DNA of 64,000 bases from Acidobacteriota bacterium (GTDB lineage: Bacteria > Acidobacteriota > Terriglobia > Acidiferrales > UBA7541). Each line of letters begins with the position of its first letter. Position 1 is the stretch's first letter. This document shows positions 1 through 9,191 of this stretch, piece after piece. The stretch spans positions 34,174-98,173 of the forward strand of contig QHYZ01000080.1 of assembly GCA_003225295.1 (NCBI GenBank), written 5' to 3'. The translations under genes and the position numbers were made by a program. Below the pieces are notes generated by a model, which worked only from the letters and a program-made list of their open reading frames with translations, did not search any database and was not told the origin of the DNA.

Positions 1-549
1 TTAGACCTGGACATGCCTCTGCTCCAGCGAAGCAGGGTGTTCCTACTACCCGGCAAAATCTTAACATCAGAAAGTGTTCTGCACCGGCCAGGTCGGTCAT
101 GCGGGGCACATCAAGCTTCCCCAGGAGACCTGGCGTCCTTGACCCATCCAGCCTCATAGACAGAGTGCCAACACTCTGACAGTTTGGCGTGTCTGTGGCG
201 TCGCCCAGGCCCTCGTGAATCGGCGTATCTCCCTCACAGCCAGCCGCTTCCACATATTTTCGTCACACACTCTCTCTGGCACAGACATTGCTTTGTTTAG
301 GGGCGGTTAACGTTTTCCCGGTGAATGGGATTCGCAGCGACCAGGCGTCAGCATAACGGCGACGCCAGATCGGGAGACGGCACACAGACAGGAGTGCAAG
401 ATGAAGCCTCTATCCATTCTCGACTGGTATCGCATTCTCCGTGCGCACCATCAGTGGACGATTTTCCAGTCCATTCGATATGCGCTTTGGCTGGTGCGGT
501 AATTAGTTTCCCTTAACGTTTGACGGAGTGGCGGAGGAGGTTCGGATTC
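1..549. other. Left-edge non-coding stretch
   Basis: No convincing gene is seen on either strand. Short open frames here have no recognisable family features, and the minus-strand frame ending at the window edge closes after about 14 codons. The last part (531-540, GCGGAGGAGG) is the ribosome binding site of the following sigma factor. Confidence 0.5.
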
Positions 550-1188
550 ATGGAAACGTCTTGTGGAACCGGTGTGAACAGAGACTCGGACGGCGCGCTG
601 GTCGCTGCCGCAAAGCGCGGAGATACGCGGGCTTTCGAGGAGTTGGTTCTTCGTCACAAGCAAAGAGTTCTTGCCGTAGCGCAACGGATAACGAATAACC
701 GGGAGGATGCCGAAGATGTGGCCCAGGAGAGTTTTCACAAAGCTTTCCTTCACCTCGGCTCCTTTCAAGAAAAGTCGCGGTTCTCTACTTGGCTAACACG
801 CATCGCCATGAACGAAGCGTTCATGCTGCTCCGTAAAAGGCGAGGAGTGGTCGAAGTCTTGCCCGAGAACCCTGACGATGGCATGGAGCCCAGTTCGGAG
901 GCGTTCGTTGACCAGAGCCCCAATCCCGAAGAGTGCTGTTCGCAACGCGAGCGCAAGCAACTCTTGACTGAGGCGATCAATCGCCTGGGTCCGACAATTC
1001 GAACGGCGATATGGCTTCGTGACATCGAAGAACGATCCGTCAAAGAAACGGCTCAGATTCTCGGCACCTCAATTACAGCCGTGAAGGCACGTGTTTTCCA
1101 AGGACGCCGGAAGTTACGAAGGAACCTGAATCCTGAATCCCTGCGCGGACTGTGCACACCCGGTCGTTCGATGGCGCAGAACTGTTGA
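550..1188 (+). CDS. RNA polymerase sigma factor, ECF (sigma-70 family)
   Basis: Extracytoplasmic-function sigma factor of about 212 aa. The N-terminal half holds a region-2 core (RGDTRAFEELV, then DAEDVAQESFHKAF, then FSTWLTRIAMNEA), which binds core polymerase and the -10 element. The C-terminal half holds a region-4 helix-turn-helix (ETAQILGTSITAVKARVFQ) for -35 recognition. I chose the ATG preceded by GGAGGAGG at 8-9 bp; a TTG 30 bases upstream in frame has no ribosome binding site. A hydrophilic linker of about 50 residues between the two regions is typical. No anti-sigma factor gene lies next to it, so the regulated stimulus cannot be read from context. The next gene is convergent. Confidence 0.93.
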   Translation: METSCGTGVNRDSDGALVAAAKRGDTRAFEELVLRHKQRVLAVAQRITNNREDAEDVAQESFHKAFLHLGSFQEKSRFSTWLTRIAMNEAFMLLRKRRGVVEVLPENPDDGMEPSSEAFVDQSPNPEECCSQRERKQLLTEAINRLGPTIRTAIWLRDIEERSVKETAQILGTSITAVKARVFQGRRKLRRNLNPESLRGLCTPGRSMAQNC

Positions 1189-1279
1189 CATGCGTCACCC
1201 ACTCACTTGGTGACCAGCTTGAGACATCGTAGAGTCTCGTTTTATCCAGAAACAAGTAGATTCCCGCAGGTAAATTCTT

Positions 1280-2158
1280 TCACCGCGATGCGGCCAGCGC
1301 AGGAACTCTCGAAAGCTTTTGGTAGTCTTCGTCAGTTAAGCGCACAGAAGCCGCCGCGACATTCTCCCCAAGATGCTCGATCGAGGAAGTCCCTGGGATG
1401 GGCAGCATGATGGGAGATCGCCGCAGGAGCCAGGCCAGTGCTACCTGCGTCGGGCTCGCACGCCGAGCTAGCGCGACGCGGCTAAGCACTTCTCCAGCAA
1501 CTCTGCCGGCTCCCAGAGGAAACCACGGAATAAAGGCAATTCTATTGCGCTCACAATAATCGACCACGTAGTCCCATTCCCGGTCAGCAAAGCTGTAGCG
1601 GTTCTGCACGGAGACAATCGGAACGATCTTGCGTGCTCGCTCGATATGCTCTTGTGTGACGTTGGACAAGGCGACCAGGCGAATCTTGCCTTCGCTTCGC
1701 AGTTGCGCCAGCGTTTCGACCGACGCTTCAAACGAAACAACGGGGTCGGGAATATGCAGCTGATAAACATCGATGCGGTCGAGGCGCAGTCTTTTGAGAC
1801 TTCCCTCAACGGCCTTGCGAAGGTGTGCTGGAGTAGCATCGTGTGTCCACTGATTCGGGCCGGGACGATTCCAACCTCCCTTGGTGGCGATTATGAGACC
1901 AGCCGGGTATGGGAACAGCGCTTCGGCAATCAGTTCCTCGCTTACGTATGGCCCATAGGAATCCGCGGTATCGATGAAATCGACACCGAGCTCAACGGCA
2001 CGGCGAAGCACCGCCAACGCTCCATTACCATCTCTTGGGGGCCCCCAGATGCCTTCGCCGGTAAGGCGCATCGCTCCGAAGCCGAGACGATGCACGTAAA
2101 TTTCCCCGCCTAGCGAAATATTTCCAGCCGCTTTTGCAGAAAGTTCTTTCTTGTCCAT
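1280..2158 (-). CDS. Aldo/keto reductase
   Basis: Cytosolic NADPH-dependent aldo/keto reductase of 292 aa, the usual length for a single (alpha/beta)8 barrel. The catalytic tetrad is visible: D63 in IDTAD, Y68 in SYGPY, K93 in ATKGGW and H135 in YQLHIPD. The C-terminal cofactor-binding stretch (PIPGTSSIEHLGENVAA) is also present. The substrate cannot be deduced. It is the last gene of a six-gene minus-strand redox cluster, 82 bp after a second, exported aldo/keto reductase. The start is fixed by GGAGG six bases before ATG. Confidence 0.92.
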   Translation of the reverse strand: MDKKELSAKAAGNISLGGEIYVHRLGFGAMRLTGEGIWGPPRDGNGALAVLRRAVELGVDFIDTADSYGPYVSEELIAEALFPYPAGLIIATKGGWNRPGPNQWTHDATPAHLRKAVEGSLKRLRLDRIDVYQLHIPDPVVSFEASVETLAQLRSEGKIRLVALSNVTQEHIERARKIVPIVSVQNRYSFADREWDYVVDYCERNRIAFIPWFPLGAGRVAGEVLSRVALARRASPTQVALAWLLRRSPIMLPIPGTSSIEHLGENVAAASVRLTDEDYQKLSRVPALAASR

Positions 2159-2240
2159 GATTGTCCTCCAAAATTCTTACCTTGACTTTGTCCCACGCTG
2201 GCTGCCTATATCTTCTTGTCCACTTACAATCGTTGCGTTT

Positions 2241-3323
2241 CTAGCCAAGCCACTGCGGGTTGGCGTAGGTGCCATCGAACTGGTGGCTCGTTTTATAAAG
2301 CTCGAACTGGCCTGCTTCCGCGGCCTTTGCAGTTTTTGCGAGAAGCGCGGCGACTTGGGAAGAATTCATCGGTTGAAAACTGCGAGCAGCTTGCAGAGCT
2401 TGCTGAAGAATCGGTAGAGAATCGCACCCCGTGATAACAACGCTCGTGGGAAGATTCATCGCGTAGTAAAGGCACTCTACCGGAGTGGCCGTTTTACTCT
2501 CGAGAATAATGTGGTCGCCCATAGGCTTCATACCGAGCACCCCGATATCGCTCTTCAGCAAAACCGGCAACACTTTCTTTTCGAAACTATTAAAGTGCGC
2601 GTCCATGACGTTGAGGGGCATCTGTACAGCATCGAACGTGAATCCGTGTTTGGAGGCGGTGGCCAGCATTTTCAAATGGATGTCCGGGCTCTTGTGGCCC
2701 GTGAAGCCGATGAAGCGGACTTTGCCCGCCTTTTTCGCCTCCAAGACTGCCTCCATCCCTCCGCCCTCGGCAAAAATGCGATCCGGGTCGGTGTCGCGGA
2801 TGACTTCGTGAAATTGCAGCAGATCGATACGCTCAGTTTGAAGGCGACGCAAAGACTCGTTGATTTGGCTCGCAGCCGCAGCTTTGGTGCGTCCGTCAAT
2901 CTTGGACATCAGAAATGCTTTTTGCCGATAACCGTCGCGCAGCGCGTTGCCCATGCGGATTTCACTCTCGCCGCCGTTGTAGTCCCAGCAATTGTCGAGG
3001 AAATTGACGCCCTCATCGAGGCCCGTGCGAATGATGCGAATGCTCTCCTGGGGATCCGCCTGTTTGCCAAGATGATAGCCACCGAGCCCAACGAGTGAGA
3101 CTTTCTCTCTGGTGCGGCCCAGCGTTCGGTAGGGAATCCCATTCCTGGATTCCGGCTGCGGAGACTGCTGGTTCGCGTGCGCCAGGAGAATGGACGCGGT
3201 CGCAAACCCCAGGAATTCTCGGCGCGAAATTCCGGCGCCCACGGCGTCGTTCGTTCTCGGAGCTGGCGCGAGAAATGGACGGAGTACGTCCTCATGGCTT
3301 GGTTGATTTTTCTTGTTGTTCAC
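2241..3323 (-). CDS. Tat-exported aldo/keto reductase
   Basis: Aldo/keto reductase of about 360 aa with a twin-arginine signal (SRREFLGFATAS around residues 33-44), so probably periplasmic. The barrel starts near residue 60 (YRTLGRTREKVSLVGLGGY). It keeps the Asp/Tyr pair (FLDNCWDYNGG), Lys (LMSKIDGR) and His (LLQFHEV) of the family. I chose a GTG start because AAGGAGG sits just upstream of it; ATG codons further upstream put that Shine-Dalgarno inside the gene. An exported enzyme normally has no NADPH supply, so it may fold with its cofactor in the cytoplasm before Tat export. It lies 83 bp after a cytochrome c gene in the same orientation. Substrate unknown. Confidence 0.9.
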   Translation of the reverse strand: MNNKKNQPSHEDVLRPFLAPAPRTNDAVGAGISRREFLGFATASILLAHANQQSPQPESRNGIPYRTLGRTREKVSLVGLGGYHLGKQADPQESIRIIRTGLDEGVNFLDNCWDYNGGESEIRMGNALRDGYRQKAFLMSKIDGRTKAAAASQINESLRRLQTERIDLLQFHEVIRDTDPDRIFAEGGGMEAVLEAKKAGKVRFIGFTGHKSPDIHLKMLATASKHGFTFDAVQMPLNVMDAHFNSFEKKVLPVLLKSDIGVLGMKPMGDHIILESKTATPVECLYYAMNLPTSVVITGCDSLPILQQALQAARSFQPMNSSQVAALLAKTAKAAEAGQFELYKTSHQFDGTYANPQWLG

Positions 3324-3406
3324 GACGAGCCTCCTTTTCATTTGCCCAGCGCTTGAAGGAACGGAATCCATTTGCGGCTGCGAAACCGCGGTGTACTGAT
3401 TCCGTG

Positions 3407-3778
3407 CTATTTCTTTTGATGCAGAGAGCGAATGTCCGCCACTAGCGAATGAATCTGATCCTCACGAAGTGAACTCTTAAAGGAAGGCATTCCGCCTTTG
3501 CCATTGGAAATGACCTGAGTGAGTTCGGCATCCGAGAGCTTTTGGACTGCCGGTGAGCGAAGGTCCGGAACGTTCATGCTCTTTCCGACCTCGGAACCGC
3601 TTCCATCTGGACCGTGGCACATCGCGCATTTCGTACGAAACGTCGCACTGCCGGCCGCGCCGTCTGGAGCTGGGCTTGCCTCCACGATGGAGGCAACACA
3701 GAGTGTAAGTCCACCAAAAAGCACAAACAAAATGAAAGCGCCCAAGATCATATGGTGCTGAGGTTTGTCTTGATTCAT
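3407..3778 (-). CDS. Class I cytochrome c, membrane-anchored or secreted
   Basis: Small c-type cytochrome of 123 aa. A hydrophobic segment (residues about 10-33) is a signal peptide or anchor, and a single haem-binding motif CAMCH follows at residues 51-55. GKGGMPSF (about 94-101) supplies the probable axial methionine. The domain is PF13442-like (cytochrome cbb3/CXX-type single haem). The chosen ATG has GGAAGAAA upstream; the longer frame to 3829 has no better site. It follows the molybdenum hydroxylase genes by 69 bp and is the likely electron acceptor of that enzyme in the periplasm, as in aldehyde and isoquinoline dehydrogenases with an attached cytochrome. Confidence 0.9.
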   Translation of the reverse strand: MNQDKPQHHMILGAFILFVLFGGLTLCVASIVEASPAPDGAAGSATFRTKCAMCHGPDGSGSEVGKSMNVPDLRSPAVQKLSDAELTQVISNGKGGMPSFKSSLREDQIHSLVADIRSLHQKK

Positions 3779-3847
3779 AATTTCTTCCTTTGTTTCTAAG
3801 TTTCCTTTCCAGCTCCAGACACTCCACATCCAAAAGCGCAGTGACCG

Positions 3848-6109
3848 TCAACTCAAGCCGAGCTTTGTAATCGGCAGGTCTCTCACTCGCTTGCCTGTTG
3901 CGGCAAAAATCGCGTTGCAGAACGCCGCCACAAACGGCGGCACGCCTGGCTCACCAACGCCGGCTGGTGGAGCGTCGCTATCGACGATGTACACATTCGT
4001 CTGATAGGGCGCCTCTCCGATTCGAGCAACCGGATAATCCTGGAAATTCGATTGGTCGATGACACCCTTCGTCGCCGTGATCTCGCCGCTTCGCACAATA
4101 CTTGTGCCGAACACTGCGGCGCCCTCGAACTGGGCGCGGGTTGCTTGTGGGTTTACTACCAAGCCCGCATCCAGAAACGTGTCCACGCGAGGGATCCTTA
4201 CCTCACCTTGATCATTGACTTCGACTTCAACGACCGTTGCCACGTACGTTAAGAAACTGCGGTGCGCCGCAATCCCCACACCAGTGCCCTTACTGTGCTT
4301 GCGCTTTCCCCATCCGGACTTTTCGGCGACCATCTCCGTGACTCGGCGCAGCCGCCCGGTTTCCCAAGGATAAGCGTCCATCGAAGCTCCGTAATTCGGG
4401 TAGGCCACGCCCTTGAAATCGATCGTGCGTGGTTCCCCGATCAAATCGAGCAAGTAATCGAGTGGATCGCGTCCGGCCGCATGCGCCAGTTCATCGGTGA
4501 AGCATTGAATTGCAAACGCGTGATATATGTTCGCTACCGACCGCAACCAGCCGATGCGCACATGAGCTTTCGCCGGGCCATTCTCGATGCGAAGATTTGG
4601 CAGATCGTAGGGAATGTCCGTCCAGCCCTGCTGCAGATGGGCAGGATCCCCATAAACGGTATTCACGTCAAAGATAGATGGAATCGGAGGGAAGACCGAC
4701 CGTTGAAGCCAGGCGGTTGGTTTGCCGTTGGCGCCCAAAGCCGCCTTCATATACATAGACGCGACTGCGTTGTAATAGTCAAACTTGATATCGTCCTCTC
4801 GAGTCCAGGCCACTTTCACTGGCCGGCCCACTTTTTTGGACAAAACTGCAGCCTCAGCCACATAGTCAGGCTTCGACTTGCGCCCGAATCCTCCTCCGAG
4901 CAGGGTTACATGGCAAATTACATCTTCTTTCGCGATCCCCAGCTCTTTCGCAACGATGTCTTGAACGGCCTGAGGATTCTGCGTGGGTGCCCAAAGCGTT
5001 GCTTTGCCGTTCTTAAATTCCGCCAGCGCAACCATCGGCTCCATCGAAGCGTGGGCCAGAAGCGGAACGTAGTAGTCCGCATCATGGATCTTCCCGCCTT
5101 TGGCGAACGCTGTATCCGCATCGCCAATATTGCGCACCACTTTGCAAGGATTGTGCGAAGTCGCTCGCAACTCGTTCTTGTACGCGTCCGAATTGTAAGT
5201 TTCGTGTGCTCCGTTGTCCCACGAGGTGTTCAGCTTCTTGCGCCCTTGAAACGCCGCCCAAGTGTTGTCCGCAATCACCGCAATGCCACCGAGCGGCTGA
5301 AACCCCGGTGCCTGCTGGAAAGGGTCGATCGAAACTGTCTGACGCACGCCTGCGACCTTTAAGGCTTCCTTGTCGTCGTACGTTTTCACTTTGCCGCCGA
5401 GAACGGGCGGATGCTCCACTGACGCGTATGCCATCCCGTCGACGTGAGCATCCATGCCGTAAATGGCCTTCCCGGTCACAAGTGCTTCGAGGTCGTAACT
5501 CACTTGTCCTTTGCCTACGTATCGCCAGGCACTCTTTGGTTTGAGCTTCAGCTCCTCTTTTTTGGGGATTGGCAATCTCGCCGCGGCGGCCACGAGTTCA
5601 CCGTAACCCGCGCTACGGTTTGTCGAGCGGTGGACAACCACGTGTAAGTCAGTTTCGCATTCCGGCGCCGGAACGCTCCACTGATGGGCCGCAGCTTGAA
5701 TCAGCATGAATCGCGCCGTTGCTCCGGCCTCTCGCATCGCGTCGTAGAACGAGCGTACCGAGTGCGATCCATCTGTATTCTGGTCACCGTATCGGCTGTC
5801 ACCAATCGCCTGTTCGATTTTCACTCGCTTCCAGTCCGCATCCAACTCATCGGCGACCACGAGCGGGAGAGTCGTACGGCTCGTCGTGCCCATCTCCGAG
5901 CGATGAGCAACGATCCACACCGTGCCGTCCGCGTCGATCCCGAGGTACACGCTCGGAGGTAAAGTTGCATGGTCCGCATTTGTATCGTGCGGACGTTTGT
6001 CGCCCGACGACAGCTTGTGGTAATAACGCACACCCAGCACGAGCGCGCCTGCAGCGATGATGCCCCTTGTCAGAAATCGGCGCCGGCTGACATTCTCAAT
6101 CTCGCTCAT
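3848..6109 (-). CDS. Molybdopterin-binding subunit of xanthine dehydrogenase-type oxidoreductase (isoquinoline 1-oxidoreductase beta-like)
   Basis: Large molybdenum-cofactor subunit of 753 aa, the usual IorB-type length. The N-terminus carries a twin-arginine signal ([19 protein letters not shown]), so the complex is likely exported folded. The family signatures are present: [12 protein letters not shown] (Moco binding) and, near the C-terminus, VGEPGVPP, whose Glu is the catalytic base of the xanthine oxidase family. The enzyme should hydroxylate an aldehyde or N-heterocycle with water as oxygen donor; the substrate is not evident. It overlaps the iron-sulphur subunit gene by 4 bp (ATGA), showing translational coupling, and precedes a cytochrome c gene. 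Confidence 0.93.
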   Translation of the reverse strand: MSEIENVSRRRFLTRGIIAAGALVLGVRYYHKLSSGDKRPHDTNADHATLPPSVYLGIDADGTVWIVAHRSEMGTTSRTTLPLVVADELDADWKRVKIEQAIGDSRYGDQNTDGSHSVRSFYDAMREAGATARFMLIQAAAHQWSVPAPECETDLHVVVHRSTNRSAGYGELVAAAARLPIPKKEELKLKPKSAWRYVGKGQVSYDLEALVTGKAIYGMDAHVDGMAYASVEHPPVLGGKVKTYDDKEALKVAGVRQTVSIDPFQQAPGFQPLGGIAVIADNTWAAFQGRKKLNTSWDNGAHETYNSDAYKNELRATSHNPCKVVRNIGDADTAFAKGGKIHDADYYVPLLAHASMEPMVALAEFKNGKATLWAPTQNPQAVQDIVAKELGIAKEDVICHVTLLGGGFGRKSKPDYVAEAAVLSKKVGRPVKVAWTREDDIKFDYYNAVASMYMKAALGANGKPTAWLQRSVFPPIPSIFDVNTVYGDPAHLQQGWTDIPYDLPNLRIENGPAKAHVRIGWLRSVANIYHAFAIQCFTDELAHAAGRDPLDYLLDLIGEPRTIDFKGVAYPNYGASMDAYPWETGRLRRVTEMVAEKSGWGKRKHSKGTGVGIAAHRSFLTYVATVVEVEVNDQGEVRIPRVDTFLDAGLVVNPQATRAQFEGAAVFGTSIVRSGEITATKGVIDQSNFQDYPVARIGEAPYQTNVYIVDSDAPPAGVGEPGVPPFVAAFCNAIFAATGKRVRDLPITKLGLS

Positions 6110-6561
6110 GTCATTTCTCCCGCCGCTGCTTTAATAGCCGCGCGAATCCGCTGATACGTTCCGCATCGGCAGATATTCCCGGACATGGCCTCATCGATCT
6201 CGTGGTCGGCAGGTTTCTTTTTGCTGTTCAACAGCGCCGCTGCTTGCATGATTTGTCCAACCTGGCAGTAGCCGCATTGTGGAACGTTAATTTCCATCCA
6301 GGCCCTTTGAACCGGATGCAATCCGTTCTTATCGAGGCCTTCGATCGTCGTGACTTCTTTTCCGGCCGCGTCGCGCATGGCTGTCACGCAGGATCGCATC
6401 GCTTGACCATTCACGTGCACGGTGCAGGCACCGCAGAGTCCAACGCCGCAACCAAATTTCGACCCAGTCAGCCCTAAAACGTCGCGTAAATACCAGAGCA
6501 ACGGCATTTCAGGTTCACCACCGAAAGATTGCTCTACACCGTTCACCTTAAGTTGAATCAT
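6106..6561 (-). CDS. (2Fe-2S)-binding subunit of xanthine dehydrogenase-type oxidoreductase (isoquinoline 1-oxidoreductase alpha-like)
   Basis: Small subunit of about 151 aa with the two [2Fe-2S] sites of the xanthine oxidase family. The plant-ferredoxin-type cluster uses the Cys set in [14 protein letters not shown] plus a later Cys (MRSC). The second, helical cluster uses CGYCQVGQ and GNICRCGTY. It passes electrons from the molybdenum subunit encoded next, with which it overlaps by ATGA. It has no signal of its own and probably travels with the Tat signal of its partner. The start is the ATG of MIQLKVNG with GAGGGC upstream; a 16-codon extension is possible but unlikely. Confidence 0.94.
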   Translation of the reverse strand: MIQLKVNGVEQSFGGEPEMPLLWYLRDVLGLTGSKFGCGVGLCGACTVHVNGQAMRSCVTAMRDAAGKEVTTIEGLDKNGLHPVQRAWMEINVPQCGYCQVGQIMQAAALLNSKKKPADHEIDEAMSGNICRCGTYQRIRAAIKAAAGEMT

Positions 6562-6614
6562 TTTCGTGCCCTCGCCCGAACGTCTGCAAAGGGAGTAAAC
6601 TTCAGCCAACTACC

Positions 6615-7559
6615 TCAATACCCAGCCAAATCGACCCCGGATCGCGTCCGCCCATTGCCGTTGGAGCCCAGATGCGCACGTTTTTCCATTTGCAGAATGA
6701 CCGCCGAAAAATCTTGTTCCGCTCCTTCGTCCGATTGCCTGGCATTGATCTCAAAAGCAGCTCCCGCGGCGGGCATTCGCGCGCCAACGGTATTCGCGAG
6801 TTCGAGAATCAACCCGAAATCCTTGTTCATTAGCCGAATCGGAAATTGCGGACTGTAGTCGCTCTTCATCGCTCTTTCCAGTTTGCCCAAGTGCGCGGGC
6901 GCGACCACTGCAGTCTGGGACAATACCCCTAGCAAGCGAATGCGATCTAGGCCAGCCTTCTCGCCGAGTGCAACAGCTTCGGCAATCGCCTGCATGCCGA
7001 TTCCCAGTAAGGTGTTCACCACAAGCTTCATCGTCGCTCCGGAGCCGCTCGGCCCGAGATAAAAATGCTTTTTGGCGATTACGCGAAAGATCGACTCGGC
7101 AGCGTCAAAGCGTTCTTTGTCTCCGCCTCCAAATAGGGTCAGTAACCCATTTTCCGCGGCGGGAGTACTCCCCGATATAGTCACGTCGAGAACCGCAACT
7201 CCCCTCGCTGAACCAAGTCTCGAGAGCTGCTGCGAAGTCTCTGGATACACCGTACTCAAATCGATGACTAGCGAACCGCCATGTGCATTCGCGAAAACGC
7301 CGTCAGGTCCTCGATAAATATCCAAGACAGCTTCATCGCTTGGTAAGCAGGACAACACAACGTCACAACTGGAGGAAAGTTCCGCAATACTCTGTGCGAC
7401 GTTGCCGCCGTACGGAATTAATTCCTCCGCCTTGGCACGGTTTCGGTCGTACGCTGTCAGCTTGAATCCAGATTCAAGCAACCTCCGCGCAATCGGACGG
7501 CCCATGTAGCCGATCCCGACAAATCCAAGCCTGCTGTTTTCCTGCATGATTGGTTTCAT
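6615..7559 (-). CDS. NAD(P)-dependent oxidoreductase, 3-hydroxyisobutyrate dehydrogenase family
   Basis: Beta-hydroxyacid dehydrogenase of about 314 aa. An N-terminal Rossmann fold (GFVGIGYMGRPIARRL, GxGxxG) is followed by the substrate-binding segment (ISGSTPAAENG). The catalytic-lysine segment is GPSGSGATMKLVVN, in which K is the general acid. It probably oxidises a short 2- or 3-hydroxyacid or reduces the semialdehyde; the exact substrate is not readable. It is the first gene of the minus-strand redox cluster, 53 bp before the iron-sulphur subunit. The start at ATG has AAGGGCG upstream. The C-terminal tail past about residue 300 is glycine/arginine rich. Confidence 0.88.
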   Translation of the reverse strand: MKPIMQENSRLGFVGIGYMGRPIARRLLESGFKLTAYDRNRAKAEELIPYGGNVAQSIAELSSSCDVVLSCLPSDEAVLDIYRGPDGVFANAHGGSLVIDLSTVYPETSQQLSRLGSARGVAVLDVTISGSTPAAENGLLTLFGGGDKERFDAAESIFRVIAKKHFYLGPSGSGATMKLVVNTLLGIGMQAIAEAVALGEKAGLDRIRLLGVLSQTAVVAPAHLGKLERAMKSDYSPQFPIRLMNKDFGLILELANTVGARMPAAGAAFEINARQSDEGAEQDFSAVILQMEKRAHLGSNGNGRTRSGVDLAGY

Positions 7560-7918
7560 ACGTATCGCCCTTATGCCGAACTGCAACCTCGATTTCAACT
7601 TCCGTATTGGTCGAAAGCACGTGTTGTGCCGTTCGCGAAGGGAGCCGAATGTTCATGCAAGGTATTGGCGGCAAGGAGGATACAGAGTTAAGCGAGGAAA
7701 CCTAACCCACTGCTGGCGAGAGTTTTCTGTCGAATCCTTGGACACTGTCAGTCTGTTGGAAATCGTATGTTTTCTCACGCGTGATGCGCGAGAAACGGAG
7801 AACCCAACTTTATTCTTTTCCCTGGAAGAAGTCCCTTCAGCGCGGGTCGACTATCTGGTCGTTCGCCGAGAGGTTCAGGGAAATGAGTGTGGGATTGTTT
7901 CGGAGTTTGTAGACTTTT

Positions 7919-7940
7919 CCAACCCACAAGTCAGCCCACA
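7919..7940 (+). repeat. B-type arm repeat pair left of att copy 1
   Basis: Two near-identical nonamers, CAACCCACA (7920-7928) and CAGCCCACA (7932-7940), are spaced 12 bp start to start. The same pair with the same spacing occurs to the right of att copy 2 (10073-10093). Short direct repeats in helical phase beside a tRNA-derived core are what tyrosine-integrase arm sites look like. This role is inference. Confidence 0.5.
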
Positions 7941-8019
7941 AGAGCCTCCGTCTTATATGACTTCCGCTAAGTTTGGCAGTCCCCCAGTCTTGTAAGTTGT
8001 AAAACCTAGCCACGCCGCC

Positions 8020-8064
8020 CTGATAAGGGCGCGGTCGGTGGTTCAAGTCCACCCAGGCCCACCA
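8020..8064 (+). repeat. tRNA-Ile(GAT) 3' fragment, att core copy 1
   Basis: The sequence from the anticodon loop (CTGATAA) through the T arm (GGTGGTTCAAGTCCACC) to the acceptor 3' strand and CCA matches the 3' half of tRNA-Ile with anticodon GAT. The D arm, the 5' acceptor strand and a pairing 5' anticodon strand are missing, so it is not a functional tRNA gene. Identity with copy 3 starts exactly at CTGATAA and runs to the TCAAA after CCA, 50 bp. Such duplications arise when a tyrosine-recombinase element integrates at the anticodon loop of a tRNA gene. Confidence 0.85.
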
Positions 8065-8131
8065 TCAAATCTAGGTATTCATGCGGCGATTCACACTTTC
8101 CCCGTTTTATCAAATGTTCTCCAAAAGCAAA

Positions 8132-8150
8132 TTTGCCAAAAATTTGCCAA
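8132..8150 (+). repeat. A-type arm repeat pair right of att copy 1
   Basis: Two direct copies of TTTGCCAA (8132-8139 and 8143-8150) lie 11 bp apart. The first starts 68 bp after the CCA end of att copy 1. The same arrangement, with the same 68 bp and 11 bp, follows att copy 3. This is interpreted as a pair of integrase arm-binding sites one helical turn apart. Confidence 0.6.
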
Positions 8151-8437
8151 AAGTCCGGGGAGAACGCGCCAGTCGAGGGTTCTTTCCAGCACGGCGCTTT
8201 CTAGCCTCCACACGCGATTGGTTCCGCGCGCCTGTGACCCGAACCCACTCGTGCTCTGTGAAACGAGCAGGGGGATATGGGGGCCACGGATCCCTGTCCG
8301 CTTTTAGTCGATTGCAAGTTAGTGCGAATCAGGCTGATCGTCTCCCAGGGCTGCGACGAAATCAATTTGCTTAACTCGGAAGGGCGTTGAGTGTATAAGG
8401 GTGCCCGGCTAACAGAAGTCTTTTCTCCCACAACGTC

Positions 8438-9046
8438 TTGACACACGACCGCGAATCCTTTCGCAGCTCTTACGCCGGCAGCCCGCCCTGGGACATCGGC
8501 AAGCCCCAGCCTACGTTCCAGGCCGCCGCCGATAAGGTCGTCGGCTCGGTTCTCGATGCGGGCTGTGGCACCGGCGAACACGCCCTGTTCTTCGCCGCAC
8601 GGGGCCATGCTGTCACAGGCTTCGACTTCCTGGAGGAACCCATCGCGGCGGCGCGGCGCAAGGCCGCCCAGCGCATCCTCATCGTCAAGTTCCTGGTCAA
8701 AGATGCCCTAAAACTCCATGAGTGGACCGAACGCTTCGATAACGTGCTCAACTCCGGCCTATTTCACGTTTTTTCCGACGCGGACCGCATTCGCTATGTG
8801 CGCGGGCTCAAGACCGTCCTCAATCCCGGCGGGCGTCTGTTCCTGCTTTGTTTCAGCGACGCCACCCCGGGAACGGAAGGACCGCGACGCGTCTCGCAGT
8901 CTGAGTTGCACCATGCCTTTGCCGATGGCTGGGAAATCGAATCCCTCGAGCCCGTGCGCCTCGAAATCCGCCCTGAGTATAGACAGGGAGCCTTCTCTGG
9001 CGAAGACCCGCGCGGCTGGTTTCTCATCGCCCGCCGCCTGACTTAA
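8438..9046 (+). CDS. Class I SAM-dependent methyltransferase
   Basis: Rossmann-fold methyltransferase of about 202 aa. Motif I is VLDAGCGTGEHALFFA, binding S-adenosylmethionine, with the acidic residue of motif II in TGFDFLEEP. A PWDIGKPQPTF segment at the N-terminus is typical of small-molecule (TehB/thiopurine-like) methyltransferases in this superfamily; the substrate is unknown. The start is a TTG, the first usable start in frame before the conserved N-terminus, and is uncertain. The gene stands alone between att copies 1 and 2, so it is plausibly cargo of the small integrated element. Confidence 0.87.
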   Translation: MTHDRESFRSSYAGSPPWDIGKPQPTFQAAADKVVGSVLDAGCGTGEHALFFAARGHAVTGFDFLEEPIAAARRKAAQRILIVKFLVKDALKLHEWTERFDNVLNSGLFHVFSDADRIRYVRGLKTVLNPGGRLFLLCFSDATPGTEGPRRVSQSELHHAFADGWEIESLEPVRLEIRPEYRQGAFSGEDPRGWFLIARRLT

Positions 9047-9093
9047 ACCCATCCTCCGTCTGTCCCTACTGAAAACGGATTCAACGGGACTCT

Positions 9094-9121
9094 TGGTAGG
9101 GGCGGTGGGCATCGAACCCGC
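9094..9121 (-). repeat. tRNA 3'-end-like fragment (tRNA-Trp type)
   Basis: Read on the minus strand, this segment has a T arm (GCGGGTTCGATGCCCAC, one mismatch in the stem), then CGCCCCT, a discriminator A and CCA. An acceptor strand CGCCCCT would pair with AGGGGCG, which is typical of bacterial tRNA-Trp. No anticodon or D arm lies upstream, so it is a remnant rather than a tRNA gene. It may be another integration scar, inside the first small element. Confidence 0.4.
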
Positions 9122-9191
9122 TTGGCGGTTCGCTTGATTACTTTCGCGAGGAGAGTGTCGACTTCTGCCTCCCTCCTGAGCTTCCTGGTCA

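Larger units (their letters stand above)
7560..8437. other. Intergenic region holding the first tRNA-Ile att core
   Basis: No supported gene. The left part must hold the promoter of the redox cluster, but I see no clear -35/-10 pair. From 7919 rightward it carries integrase-type repeats and a tRNA-Ile 3' fragment, annotated separately. Open frames across it, such as one on the minus strand reading DLNHRPRP, are antisense artefacts of the tRNA fragment. Confidence 0.6.

Noticed and set aside
4262..5362. 366-codon plus-strand open frame
   Set aside because: It lies entirely antisense to the molybdopterin subunit gene, which has clear family motifs; the plus-strand translation has none.
7837..8052. 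Minus-strand open frame reading DLNHRPRP at att copy 1
   Set aside because: It is the antisense of the tRNA-Ile fragment. The same spurious peptide appears at copy 2 (9871-10053).
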